Assembly (NCBI GenBank): GCA_019245275.1
Contig: JAFARW010000089.1
Span: 1 to 11,499, forward strand
Direction of reading: 5' to 3'
Source of the DNA: Vulcanimicrobiota bacterium
GTDB taxonomy: Bacteria > Vulcanimicrobiota > Vulcanimicrobiia > Vulcanimicrobiales > Vulcanimicrobiaceae
Length of the DNA stretch: 11,499 nucleotides
The translations under genes were made by a program, and so were the position numbers. The first letter of the stretch is position 1, and each line of letters starts with the position of its first letter. Below, piece after piece: positions 1 through 6,544 of this stretch. The notes under the pieces are model-generated. The model was given only the letters and a program-made list of their open reading frames with translations, ran no database searches and was not told where the DNA came from.

Positions 1-3
1 GAG

Positions 4-1380
4 ATGCCGCGCCGGGATCCCACCGACGAGCGTTTGCATCGCCGGCTGGCGATCGGCTATGCGATTTCGATACTGCTGCATGCGCTTGTTGCGCTGCTGT
101 TCGTTTCGGTTGCCACGCAGACGTCGGAGCAATCTGCACCCGAAGCACTGGAAGGCGCGCCGTCGGTCAGCGTCTCACACGTGCGCTTGACGACGCGCGC
201 AAAAAGCACAGCCGTTGAAAAGCGTGCGCCGACGCCGAACGCTCCGCGCATTGCACGACCTCAGGCAATCCCGCTGGTTGCCGGCCATCCGCCGGTACCG
301 ACGCGTCGTGAATTAGCGAAGATCGTTCCGAGCGCGCCACCGAATCCGACGCCCGCTCCGCCTGCGCCACTGCAACGCAATCCGCAACGCGTCCAAGTTG
401 CATTGGGAACGCCGACGCCGGCACCGATTCCCGCGGTTCCTATTTCGGCGCCGACGCCGATTCCGATCATCGCGCCGAAACCGCAGTTCACAGCGCAGCC
501 AACTGCGGCGCCATCCGTTGCACCGACCTCGCGTGCAACATTGGCACCGCGCGCCACAGCGTCGCCGATCCCACGGAAGTCGCCGGTCGTCGCTGCTACC
601 GCCGTGCCGACGCGCGCGCCGACTCCGGCGACAGCGGCAGCGAGTCCCGCGGCCGCAGCATCAGCCGCCGCTCGCGTTGCCGCGAGCCCGGCCGCGCGAC
701 AGACGCCCGGCGTGCCGCGGCCGGCGCCTTCGGGCCTCGCGAGCCCATCCGCGCAGCGCGGCACCAATCCTAGTCCGGGTCCAAAAGCAGCCGCCAGCGC
801 GGGCCCGGGTGTCGTTCCGCGCGCAAGCGCCAGACCGCAACCGTCGCGGCCGATTCGCATTCCAGCAACACCGACGCCGCTACCGCGCGCGACTGCAAAG
901 CCCGCCGCGATTAGCTCTCAGAAAGCGAAGGCCTACGCCGATCTCAATGCGCGCCTAAGAAAACTTCTGCCCAACAACCCCGTTAAGCCGACCACCAAGC
1001 GGTACACAACCGGTCCAGGAGCGATGGTTCCCGCGGAGCCGACGCCGCCGCCCGAGATCGTTGCTAAGACGAAGTTCATCTATCGCTCCGCTTCGCACCG
1101 CGCCGAAGACCGCTTCACGATGTGGGTGACGGCGTTGAAGAAGCTTGGCTTGTTGACCGTTTGCAGCGGATGGCTGGTGCGCTATCCGTCGGCGCCGCCT
1201 TCTTATGGCTCGGTGGCGGCGGGAGCAAGCGGACCGTTGCACGGCGGCCAAGTGGTCTTGCCCAACCCCGGTCCGCGACCGCAGAATGCCTTCATGCCGA
1301 TTATCGAGACCAACGCAACGTACGTTTGCCCGGCCGGTTCGCTGGTGCCATTTTATCCACAGGCGGCGCCGCAAAAATAG
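4..1380 (+). CDS. TonB-like inner-membrane protein with Pro/Ala-rich periplasmic spacer
   Basis: This 458-residue protein has a basic N-terminus and then one hydrophobic segment at about residues 16-37. That segment contains SILLH, with Ser22 and His26 in the same four-residue spacing as the functionally important Ser/His pair in the TonB membrane anchor. Residues of about 75-320 are low-complexity, rich in Pro, Ala, Thr and Ser (many PTP and APTP units), like a TonB periplasm-spanning spacer. About 110 residues at the C-terminus (after about 350) look folded, with Cys in VCSGW and YVCPAG and several aromatics. I do not recognise this part as a standard TonB C-terminal domain. By analogy it would sit in the inner membrane and reach across the periplasm. 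No exbB, exbD or receptor gene is visible. The ATG lies three bases from the window edge, so the true start could be further upstream. Confidence 0.7.
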   Translation: MPRRDPTDERLHRRLAIGYAISILLHALVALLFVSVATQTSEQSAPEALEGAPSVSVSHVRLTTRAKSTAVEKRAPTPNAPRIARPQAIPLVAGHPPVPTRRELAKIVPSAPPNPTPAPPAPLQRNPQRVQVALGTPTPAPIPAVPISAPTPIPIIAPKPQFTAQPTAAPSVAPTSRATLAPRATASPIPRKSPVVAATAVPTRAPTPATAAASPAAAASAAARVAASPAARQTPGVPRPAPSGLASPSAQRGTNPSPGPKAAASAGPGVVPRASARPQPSRPIRIPATPTPLPRATAKPAAISSQKAKAYADLNARLRKLLPNNPVKPTTKRYTTGPGAMVPAEPTPPPEIVAKTKFIYRSASHRAEDRFTMWVTALKKLGLLTVCSGWLVRYPSAPPSYGSVAAGASGPLHGGQVVLPNPGPRPQNAFMPIIETNATYVCPAGSLVPFYPQAAPQK

Positions 1381-1393
1381 GCGTTTGCCTCTA

Positions 1394-1422
1394 TTGAATC
1401 ACCCAAATTGGGCGGGTAAAAT
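1394..1422 (+). promoter_or_regulatory. Predicted sigma70-type promoter upstream of the structured RNA and rimP operon
   Basis: TTGAAT (1394-1399) and TAAAAT (1417-1422) are separated by exactly 17 bases. Each box matches the housekeeping consensus (TTGACA, TATAAT) at four and five of six positions. A start near 1429-1430 is predicted. It lies just after the stop of the TonB-like gene at 1380. It is the best promoter I found in this gap, so it could drive the RNA at 1429-1646 alone, or the whole operon by readthrough. Confidence 0.6.
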
Positions 1423-1428
1423 ATGACC

Positions 1429-1646
1429 ATCTCGTTTCGAGATACTAGAGCGTAAGACACAAGGAGGGCGGTTGGAACCGCAAAGTCCACCGGGTCAGGT
1501 AGACCCGATCGAGCGCGCCTAGCGGGCGCTAAGTGATCTAAGCGCTCAACGGGTGCCGGACGAATTCCGGCCGGCGCAAGACTCGAAGAATTAGGAAAAC
1601 CAGCAAGGGGGCCGTGTCCTTAGTGAAAAAAGGGCACGGCCGTTTT
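1429..1646 (+). ncRNA. Structured RNA or attenuator leader of unknown class upstream of rimP
   Basis: This non-coding stretch lies between a good promoter and an intrinsic terminator. It is dense in compact hairpins: 1468-1481 (5 bp, loop TGGA), 1491-1507 (6 bp, CGGGTC/GACCCG, loop AGGTA), 1512-1530 (AGCGC/GCGCT plus CC/GG, loop TAGC) and 1555-1571 (GCCGGA/TCCGGC). A further element, TAAGACAC at 1453-1460, can pair with GTGTCCTTA at 1614-1622 with one bulged C. That would close all the hairpins into a multibranch domain and use the left arm of the terminator. I see no convincing ORF in it. Two readings fit: a stand-alone small RNA of about 215 nt, or a cis-acting leader that controls readthrough into rimP-nusA. 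I could not match it to SRP RNA, 6S RNA, tmRNA, RNase P RNA or a riboswitch consensus I remember. All pairings were found by eye, not by folding software. Confidence 0.5.
1610..1646 (+). terminator. Intrinsic terminator or attenuator before rimP
   Basis: The left arm GGCCGTGTCCT (1610-1620) pairs with AGGGCACGGCC (1631-1641) over 11 base pairs with one G-U pair. The loop is 10 nt (1621-1630). A short T-run follows (GTTTT, 1642-1646). It has the form of a Rho-independent terminator, although the U-tract is short. It lies 172 bases before the rimP start and no obvious second promoter follows it, so some readthrough into the operon is likely. Confidence 0.7.
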
Positions 1647-1818
1647 GCAAAAGAAAAAAGAAGGAAAGCGTGGGCAGGGCCCGCGCTTCGTTGTTCTATG
1701 GGGACCCGCCCGCGAAGTTTGGGCGGGGGCGCGAAAATCGCTTTTCGCCGCATCGTGGCGAAAGGTGATTGTAGCGCCAAGCGTTGCGCACCGTGCAACG
1801 CTAGTTAATGGAGGCAAG
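1647..1818 (+). promoter_or_regulatory. Hairpin-rich 5' leader of rimP
   Basis: This stretch has no gene of its own and no clear promoter. It contains a GC hairpin, CCCGCCC/GGGCGGG (1705-1711 with 1721-1727). Two hairpins then share a segment: GCGAAAA/TTTTCGC (1731-1737 with 1742-1748) and TTTCGCC/GGCGAAA (1743-1749 with 1757-1763). They cannot form together. An 8-bp hairpin, AGCGTTGC/GCAACGCT (1780-1787 with 1795-1802), stops eight bases before the rimP Shine-Dalgarno GGAGG at 1810-1814. The layout could influence rimP translation or operon transcription, which is an inference. The rimP reading frame stays open back to 1645, but the conserved protein begins at about 1819. Confidence 0.4.
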
Positions 1819-2334
1819 GTGGCTTTGGCTCGCGCCTTCGAGCGCGCCGTCGATCAGTTACGATACGATGCCGCATTCGCGGACGTCGAAGTCGTTTCGC
1901 ATTCGGCGCACCATCGCCGTGATGCGCATGCGCTCAAAGTTGTGCTCGATCGTCCAGGCGGCGCTGACGTTGCGCTTTGCGAGCGCATCGCGGGCGCGCT
2001 GAATGCGCGACTTGCCGATTGCGACGAGCCGTACGTTCTTGAGGTTGAGACCGCCGGGCTCGATCGTCCGCTGACGAAACCCGGCGACTACGCGCGCTTT
2101 TCGGGACAGCCAGCGAAGGTCGCAACGACGCTCCCGATTCATGGGCAAAAGACGCATCGCGGCACGCTCGGCGGAGTACGCGGTACGAACGTTGTTCTAA
2201 AGATGCTAGACGGCGAACTTCTCGTCCCGCTCGCTGCGATCAAATCAGCGCACCTGGAATACGACATTCGAGCCGATCTGCGGCGCGCAAAAGAAGAGAG
2301 AAAACGACATGAACACGACACTCGAACCAACTGA
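1819..2334 (+). CDS. rimP: Ribosome maturation factor RimP
   Basis: RimP binds the small ribosomal subunit during assembly and helps 30S maturation. The 171-residue product carries the family hallmark GLDRPL at about residues 80-85, followed by the usual D-Y-x-R-F stretch. A C-terminal SH3-like domain follows (RGTLGGVRGTNVVLKMLDG, then VPLAAIKSAHLEYDI). Length fits the family (about 150-170). I chose GTG at 1819 because GGAGG at 1810-1814 lies just upstream and the conserved N-terminal domain starts there. TTG at 1825 has more comfortable spacing and is the alternative. The frame is open upstream, so automated callers may choose a longer and probably wrong start at 1645. It is the first gene of the operon and overlaps nusA by 26 nt. 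Confidence 0.92.
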   Translation: MALARAFERAVDQLRYDAAFADVEVVSHSAHHRRDAHALKVVLDRPGGADVALCERIAGALNARLADCDEPYVLEVETAGLDRPLTKPGDYARFSGQPAKVATTLPIHGQKTHRGTLGGVRGTNVVLKMLDGELLVPLAAIKSAHLEYDIRADLRRAKEERKRHEHDTRTN

Positions 2335-3529
2335 GCTGCTGACGGCGCTGCACGAGATTGCGCGCGAACGCGATATTCCGTTTGAGATGCTGCTCGAGGC
2401 GCTCGAGGCGGCTTTGATCACTGCGTACAAGCGACACTTCGGAGGCGAGGCGAATGCGATCGTGACGCTCGACCGGCAGACCGGCGAATATACTGTCTAC
2501 CACCGCCGCAACGTCGTCGCCGAAGTCATCGATCCGAAGTTGGAGATCTCTCAAAAAGAGGCCGGCGCGCGTTATCAAGTCGGCGATTTTTATGACGAAG
2601 TTGTTACGCCGAAAGACTTCGGACGCATTGCTGCGCAGACCGCGAAGCAGGTGATCGTGCAACGCATCCGCGAGGCAGAGCGCGACACCGTTTACAACAA
2701 ATATGCGGCGCGCGTCAATGACATCGTTCGTGGAACCGTCCAGCGGTACGAACAGCGCAACATGTACGTTTTGCTCGAGGGAAAAGACGAAGCACTCCTG
2801 CCGCTCTCCGAGCAAGTTCCGCGCGAAAACTTTCGTATCAACGATTTCATTCGCGCCTATATCTTGGATGTGCGCAAGTCGCCAAAAGGCCCGACGGTCA
2901 TCCTCTCGCGCGCTGCCGAAGGGTTGGTGCAGCGATTGCTCGAGTTCGAGGTTCCCGAAATTGAAGCCGGCATTGTCGAGCTGATGGCGATCGCGCGCGA
3001 AGCCGGCAGCCGTTCGAAAGTTGCGGTACGGTCGAATCGCGGCGAGGTCGATGCAGTCGGCGCATGCCTTGGACCGAAATCGAGCCGCATTGCAAACGTT
3101 TCGGATGAGTTGCGTGGCGAAAAAGTGGACGTCATCCGTTGGGATCCCGATCCCGTGACGTTCATCGGCAACGCGCTCGCTCCAGCGAAGGTCGTTAGCG
3201 TTGAGCTCTTTCCGGAAGACGGCACTGCGCTCGTTATCGTGCCGGATTACCAACTCTCGCTCGCGATCGGACGCGAAGGACAAAATGTACGGCTTGCAGC
3301 GCGTCTTACCGGATGGCGGCTGGAAATTGCAAGCGAAGCGGACGCAGACGAAACGCGTGAACGGTATCTCGCCGAACGTGCGCAGGCTGTTGAACAGCCG
3401 CCTGCAGAGGAGGCGGTCGAAGCCGTGCCCGTGGAGGAAGCGGAGGCGCCGGCGATCGATGCCGACTTGCTTCGGAAGCTGGAGGAGTTCAAACGCGAGC
3501 GGCTGGGAGAAGGCGGCGAATCGAAGTAA
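2309..3529 (+). CDS. nusA: Transcription termination/antitermination factor NusA
   Basis: NusA binds RNA polymerase near the RNA exit channel and modulates pausing, intrinsic termination and antitermination. The 406-residue product shows an N-terminal polymerase-binding domain (about 1-130), an S1 domain beginning near residue 139 (RGTVQRYEQRNMYVLL) and two KH domains. The KH loops are GPKS (255-258) and GREG (321-324), with the conserved IGREGQNVRLAARLTGW segment. The E. coli acidic repeats are absent. Instead there is a short acidic Glu/Pro/Ala-rich tail ending in a charged helix (about 360-406). It starts inside the rimP 3' end (26-nt overlap), with a purine-rich AGAAGAGAG upstream. Known family biology includes autoregulation of nusA through leader terminators, relevant to the terminator upstream of rimP. 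Confidence 0.97.
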   Translation: MNTTLEPTELLTALHEIARERDIPFEMLLEALEAALITAYKRHFGGEANAIVTLDRQTGEYTVYHRRNVVAEVIDPKLEISQKEAGARYQVGDFYDEVVTPKDFGRIAAQTAKQVIVQRIREAERDTVYNKYAARVNDIVRGTVQRYEQRNMYVLLEGKDEALLPLSEQVPRENFRINDFIRAYILDVRKSPKGPTVILSRAAEGLVQRLLEFEVPEIEAGIVELMAIAREAGSRSKVAVRSNRGEVDAVGACLGPKSSRIANVSDELRGEKVDVIRWDPDPVTFIGNALAPAKVVSVELFPEDGTALVIVPDYQLSLAIGREGQNVRLAARLTGWRLEIASEADADETRERYLAERAQAVEQPPAEEAVEAVPVEEAEAPAIDADLLRKLEEFKRERLGEGGESK

Positions 3530-3782
3530 GGCACCCCCGACGCGCACCTGTGTCGGATGCCGGCAGCGCAAGCCTCAGCAGTCGATGCAGCGCTTCGTCC
3601 GCCGGGGAACGGCTTGGGAGGCCGATGTGGGGATGCGGCGTGCGGATGGGCGGGGCGCCTATCTTTGCTCCTCTGAATGCGCCCGGCGAGTTTTCAAGAA
3701 TAAGCGCTACGCGAGCCTCGCATCCGCGGCGCTCGGAAGTGTGTTTGAAAGTGATTACGATGTTCAACAGCACCATCCGTGA
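3459..3782 (+). CDS. ylxR: YlxR/RnpM-family RNA-binding protein
   Basis: This is a small RNA-binding protein of the YlxR fold. In Firmicutes the family member (RnpM) interacts with RNase P RNA. The conserved part begins at RTCVGCR (Cys31, Cys34), runs through FVRRG and ends with GRGAYLCSSEC (Cys70, Cys74) and a basic helix. The four cysteines in two pairs suggest a metal site, as in other CVGC-type members. The family core needs only about 85 residues, and no ATG, GTG or TTG lies close to it. The nearest in-frame start is ATG 3459, inside nusA, with GGAGG at 3442-3446. That gives 107 residues and a 71-nt overlap with nusA. The N-terminal 24 or so residues are not conserved-looking, so the true start is less certain than the gene. 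Confidence 0.88.
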   Translation: MPTCFGSWRSSNASGWEKAANRSKAPPTRTCVGCRQRKPQQSMQRFVRRGTAWEADVGMRRADGRGAYLCSSECARRVFKNKRYASLASAALGSVFESDYDVQQHHP

Positions 3783-3786
3783 ATAA

Positions 3787-3841
3787 GGGGATCTCGACTC
3801 CCCGAAGGACGCGCGTCATGAAGATGTGACCCGGCGTCCTT
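3787..3841 (+). promoter_or_regulatory. Structured infB leader with a three-codon upstream ORF
   Basis: Two stem-loops lie between the ylxR stop and the infB start. The first is GGGGA/TCCCC (3787-3791 with 3799-3803). The second is AAGGACGC/GCGTCCTT (3805-3812 with 3834-3841) with an inner GTCA/TGAC stem (3815-3818 with 3827-3830). Inside the second is ATG AAG ATG TGA (3818-3829), a three-codon ORF. AAGGA at 3805-3809 precedes it by eight bases, a normal Shine-Dalgarno spacing, but that AAGGA is part of the stem. Neither hairpin is followed by a T-run, so they do not look like terminators. A role in controlling infB translation is an inference. Confidence 0.35.
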
Positions 3842-3858
3842 TGGGGGCTCACAAAACT

Positions 3859-6492
3859 ATGGCAACCGGCAAAGTACGAATTTTTGAGCTCGCCAAAGAG
3901 GTCGGGCTATCATCGAAAGAGCTGATCGCGCTCTTCAACGACCGCCTCGGCGGGGTATTCGAAGCGCGCAATCAGTTGAGCATCGTTCCCGATCAGATCG
4001 CGGACCTCGTCCGCAGTGTGCTGGCGAAGCCGGCCCCGGCTCCAGCGCCTAAGAGCGCTCCCGCCCCTGCTCCAAAGAAGGCTCCCAAATCAAAAGCGAC
4101 TCCGGCCGCACCGCCCGCTGCCGCCCCGGCAGTTCCGACACTCAAGCCAGTTGCCGCCACGTCGCGCCGCGGCACAGCCGCCCGGCCGGCGGCCATGCCG
4201 CAGACACCACCGCCGCCTGAGGCACCGCCCGCCCGTCCGGCAGCGCGACGCCCGGTAGCGGCCTCCGAACCAACCGTTCCGACGCTTCGTCCCGTCCCCA
4301 CGGGACAATCGTCTGTCACGCCACGTCCGCAGCCGCAGCAACAACCGACTGGAATTCCGCCGTCGCAGTCAGGCGCTGCAGTGCGTCCAGGTCTTTCGCC
4401 ACGACCGGGTCAGCCTGGGTTGCCGGGTCAGGGGTACCAGCCGCGAACCGGCGTGCCCGCCCGTCCCGGGCAGCCGGGACGGCGGCCATCTGGAAACGGT
4501 CCGTTCCGTCCGCTCGGACCGCCGCGACCCCTGCGACCAATGGGCCCCGTCCTTCCCGATCAGTCCGCTCCGACGCCCAGCTCGGGCGAAAAAGGCGGAC
4601 GACCGGGCGATCGCGTGCGCGTGCACGAGGAGAAAATCTCCAAGAAAGATCGTGAAAAAGATCTGCTGCTCGAGAAAGAGCGGGCGCGTAAGAAGCGCTC
4701 CGATGGCGCGCCGGTTGCGCCGACGCGGCAACTTGAAGCGATCGAAATTCCCGACTTGCTGACTGTGCAAGAGTTGGCAACGTCGATGATTGTCCCAGCC
4801 AAAGATGTGATTACCGAGCTCATCAAGACCGGCACGATGGCAACGATCAATCAGAATATTCCGAGCGACGTTGCAATCTCGGTTGCTCGCAAGTTTGGCT
4901 TCAACGCCGTCGTCAAAGAAGCCGGCGAAGAAGTGACGGTCGAGCAAGAACAGGACAAGCCGGAGATGATGACCGTACGTGCTCCGGTCGTGACGGTGCT
5001 GGGCCACGTCGATCACGGCAAGACGTCGCTTTTGGATAAGATCCGCGAAGCGAATGTTGCTGAGGGCGAAGCCGGTGGAATTACGCAAAAGATCGGTGCG
5101 TACACAGTCGAGCGCGGCGATCGCAAGCTCACCTTTATCGACACGCCCGGCCACGAAGCGTTTACCGCGATGCGTGCCCGGGGCGCAAAGGTCGCGGATG
5201 TCGCGGTGCTCGTCGTTGCGGCCGATGATGGCGTGATGCCGCAGACCAAGGAAGCGATTGCGCACGCGCGCGCCGCTGAAATGCCGATCGTCGTAGCGAT
5301 CAACAAGATGGATAAACCGGAAGCACAACCCGAACGCGTCAAGCAACAACTGGCGCAAGAAGGGCTGCAACCGGTCGATTGGGGCGGCAAGACCGAAACG
5401 GTGCCGGTCTCCGCACGCACGGGCGACGGGATCGATCAACTTCTCGAAACGGTGCTGCTCGAAGCCGACATCCAGGAATTGCGCGCGAACAAGAATCGGC
5501 GCGCTACGGGCATCGTGATTGAGTCCGCACTCGACCGCGGCCGCGGCGCAGTCGCAACGGTTCTCGTGCAGAACGGCACATTGCGGGTTGGCGACATCGT
5601 CGTGGTAGGTGGAACGTTCGGCAAGATCCGAGCTTTGGTTGATGACAAGGGCAAGCAAGTTAAGAAAGCCGGGCCGTCGATTCCGGTCGAGGTCATGGGT
5701 CTGCAAGATGTCCCATCCGCCGGTGATACGTTGATGGTTGTCAGCGACGAGCGCGTGGCGCGTGAAACCGCCGCGAAGCGCAAGACACGGCGGCGCGACA
5801 CGCGCATTGCGACAGCCGGTGGGCAGCGAGTTTCACTCGAGACATTCATGCAGATGCCGACCGAAGGCAAAAAGACGCTGAACCTGATCATCAAAGCCGA
5901 TGGACAGGGCTCGCTCGAAGCGTTACGCGCGCGTATGGAATCGCTCTCGACGGCTGAAGTCGACATTCGCGTCATTCACGGCGGTGTCGGCGCGATCACG
6001 CCGAACGACGTCAATCTAGCAAGCGCTTCAAATGCGGTGTTGATCGGCTTCAACATTCGGCCCGATGAGACGGCAAAGCGGCTTGCGGATAACGAGCAAG
6101 TCGATCTGCGCTTCTACCAAGTTATCTACGACATCGAAGATGATCTGCGCAAGGCGATGCTCGGCATGCTCGAGCCGAAGTTCCGCGAGGTCACGCTTGG
6201 ACGCGCCGAAGTGCGCAAGATCTTCAAGGTCAGCAAAGTCGGCACCATCGCCGGCTGCTACGTCACGAGCGGCAAGATCGTGCGCAACGCGAAGGCGCGC
6301 ATCTTGCGCGATTCGGCCGTCGTCTTCGATGGCGAGATCGAGTCGCTGCGCCGCATCAAAGACGACGTCAAGGAAGTTCTCGAGAACTTTGAATGTGGCA
6401 TCCAGATTGCACGGTTCAGCGACCTCAAAGAAGGCGACGTCATCGAGGCCTACACGAGCGAACTCGTCGCTCCGGAACCAGTACCAGCATGA
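3859..6492 (+). CDS. infB: Translation initiation factor IF-2
   Basis: IF2 is the GTPase that places initiator tRNA on the 30S subunit and promotes subunit joining. The 877-residue product begins MATGKVRIFELAKEVG, the classic small IF2 N-terminal domain. A long Pro/Ala/Arg-rich linker (about 55-270) and a charged Lys/Glu stretch follow. The second IF2N-type domain is at about 295-360. The GTPase domain has G1 GHVDHGKT (382-389), G3 DTPGHE (428-433), G4 NKMD (482-485) and G5 SAR (518-520). The domain II, III and C-terminal fMet-tRNA-binding regions run to the end. Length is close to E. coli IF2alpha (890). ATG 3859 is chosen because family homology starts there. GTG 3826 would add an unlike 11-residue leader. 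The Shine-Dalgarno is poor (GGGGG at 3843-3847, 11 bases away). Confidence 0.97.
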   Translation: MATGKVRIFELAKEVGLSSKELIALFNDRLGGVFEARNQLSIVPDQIADLVRSVLAKPAPAPAPKSAPAPAPKKAPKSKATPAAPPAAAPAVPTLKPVAATSRRGTAARPAAMPQTPPPPEAPPARPAARRPVAASEPTVPTLRPVPTGQSSVTPRPQPQQQPTGIPPSQSGAAVRPGLSPRPGQPGLPGQGYQPRTGVPARPGQPGRRPSGNGPFRPLGPPRPLRPMGPVLPDQSAPTPSSGEKGGRPGDRVRVHEEKISKKDREKDLLLEKERARKKRSDGAPVAPTRQLEAIEIPDLLTVQELATSMIVPAKDVITELIKTGTMATINQNIPSDVAISVARKFGFNAVVKEAGEEVTVEQEQDKPEMMTVRAPVVTVLGHVDHGKTSLLDKIREANVAEGEAGGITQKIGAYTVERGDRKLTFIDTPGHEAFTAMRARGAKVADVAVLVVAADDGVMPQTKEAIAHARAAEMPIVVAINKMDKPEAQPERVKQQLAQEGLQPVDWGGKTETVPVSARTGDGIDQLLETVLLEADIQELRANKNRRATGIVIESALDRGRGAVATVLVQNGTLRVGDIVVVGGTFGKIRALVDDKGKQVKKAGPSIPVEVMGLQDVPSAGDTLMVVSDERVARETAAKRKTRRRDTRIATAGGQRVSLETFMQMPTEGKKTLNLIIKADGQGSLEALRARMESLSTAEVDIRVIHGGVGAITPNDVNLASASNAVLIGFNIRPDETAKRLADNEQVDLRFYQVIYDIEDDLRKAMLGMLEPKFREVTLGRAEVRKIFKVSKVGTIAGCYVTSGKIVRNAKARILRDSAVVFDGEIESLRRIKDDVKEVLENFECGIQIARFSDLKEGDVIEAYTSELVAPEPVPA

Positions 6493-6512
6493 CGATCGGC
6501 ACAAATCGTTCC

Positions 6513-6537
6513 TGTCACCCTGAGCTTGTCGAAGGGC
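6513..6537. repeat. Dispersed 25-bp repeat, copy 1 (infB-rbfA junction)
   Basis: The 25-bp unit starts TGTCACCCTGAGC and ends TCGAAGGGC. It is identical to the copy at 10226-10250, and its first 14 bases recur at 10206-10219. Its ends (CCCT and AGGG) are complementary. Short elements of this kind are scattered through many G+C-rich genomes. Here it fills most of the 52-base gap between infB and rbfA, and its GAAGGG end lies eight bases before the rbfA ATG. Confidence 0.8.
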
Positions 6538-6544
6538 GAGCGTA

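Noticed and set aside
398..958. 186-codon Arg/Pro-rich ORF overlapping the TonB-like gene in another frame.
   Set aside because: Its composition is just the frame-shifted reading of the Pro/Ala-coding low-complexity repeats.
1466..1490. TGGAACCGC in the structured RNA resembles the conserved T-box antiterminator motif.
   Set aside because: The match is short, it sits in its own small hairpin about 130 nt before the terminator, and I see no room for or sign of a Stem I with specifier loop. The downstream genes are also not typical T-box targets.
1453..1510. CGCAAAGTCCACCGGG looks loosely like pieces of the c-di-GMP-I riboswitch, and nearby bases like RNase P or tmRNA fragments.
   Set aside because: Only short strings agree. 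The remaining conserved parts of each family, and the expected lengths, are missing.
1645..1818. An extra 58-codon N-terminus for rimP.
   Set aside because: The frame is open by chance through the hairpin-rich leader. RimP homology begins at about 1819 where GGAGG precedes a GTG, and the extension would start inside the terminator's T-run.
2240..3571. 443-codon ORF on the - strand.
   Set aside because: It lies antisense to nusA, which is certain by its domains. It is a G+C-rich shadow frame with no recognisable motifs.
3826..3858. GTG 3826 as the infB start.
   Set aside because: It adds 11 residues unlike any IF2 start, and lies within the leader hairpin. MATGKVRIFELAKEVG at 3859 is the normal IF2 beginning.
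4016..4590. Pro/Ala-rich part of infB as a nucleotide repeat element.
   Set aside because: It is the usual variable low-complexity linker of IF2, with no regular DNA repeat unit.
4369..5706. 445-codon ORF on the - strand.
   Set aside because: It is antisense to infB, whose GTPase motifs are intact. It shows no family motifs.
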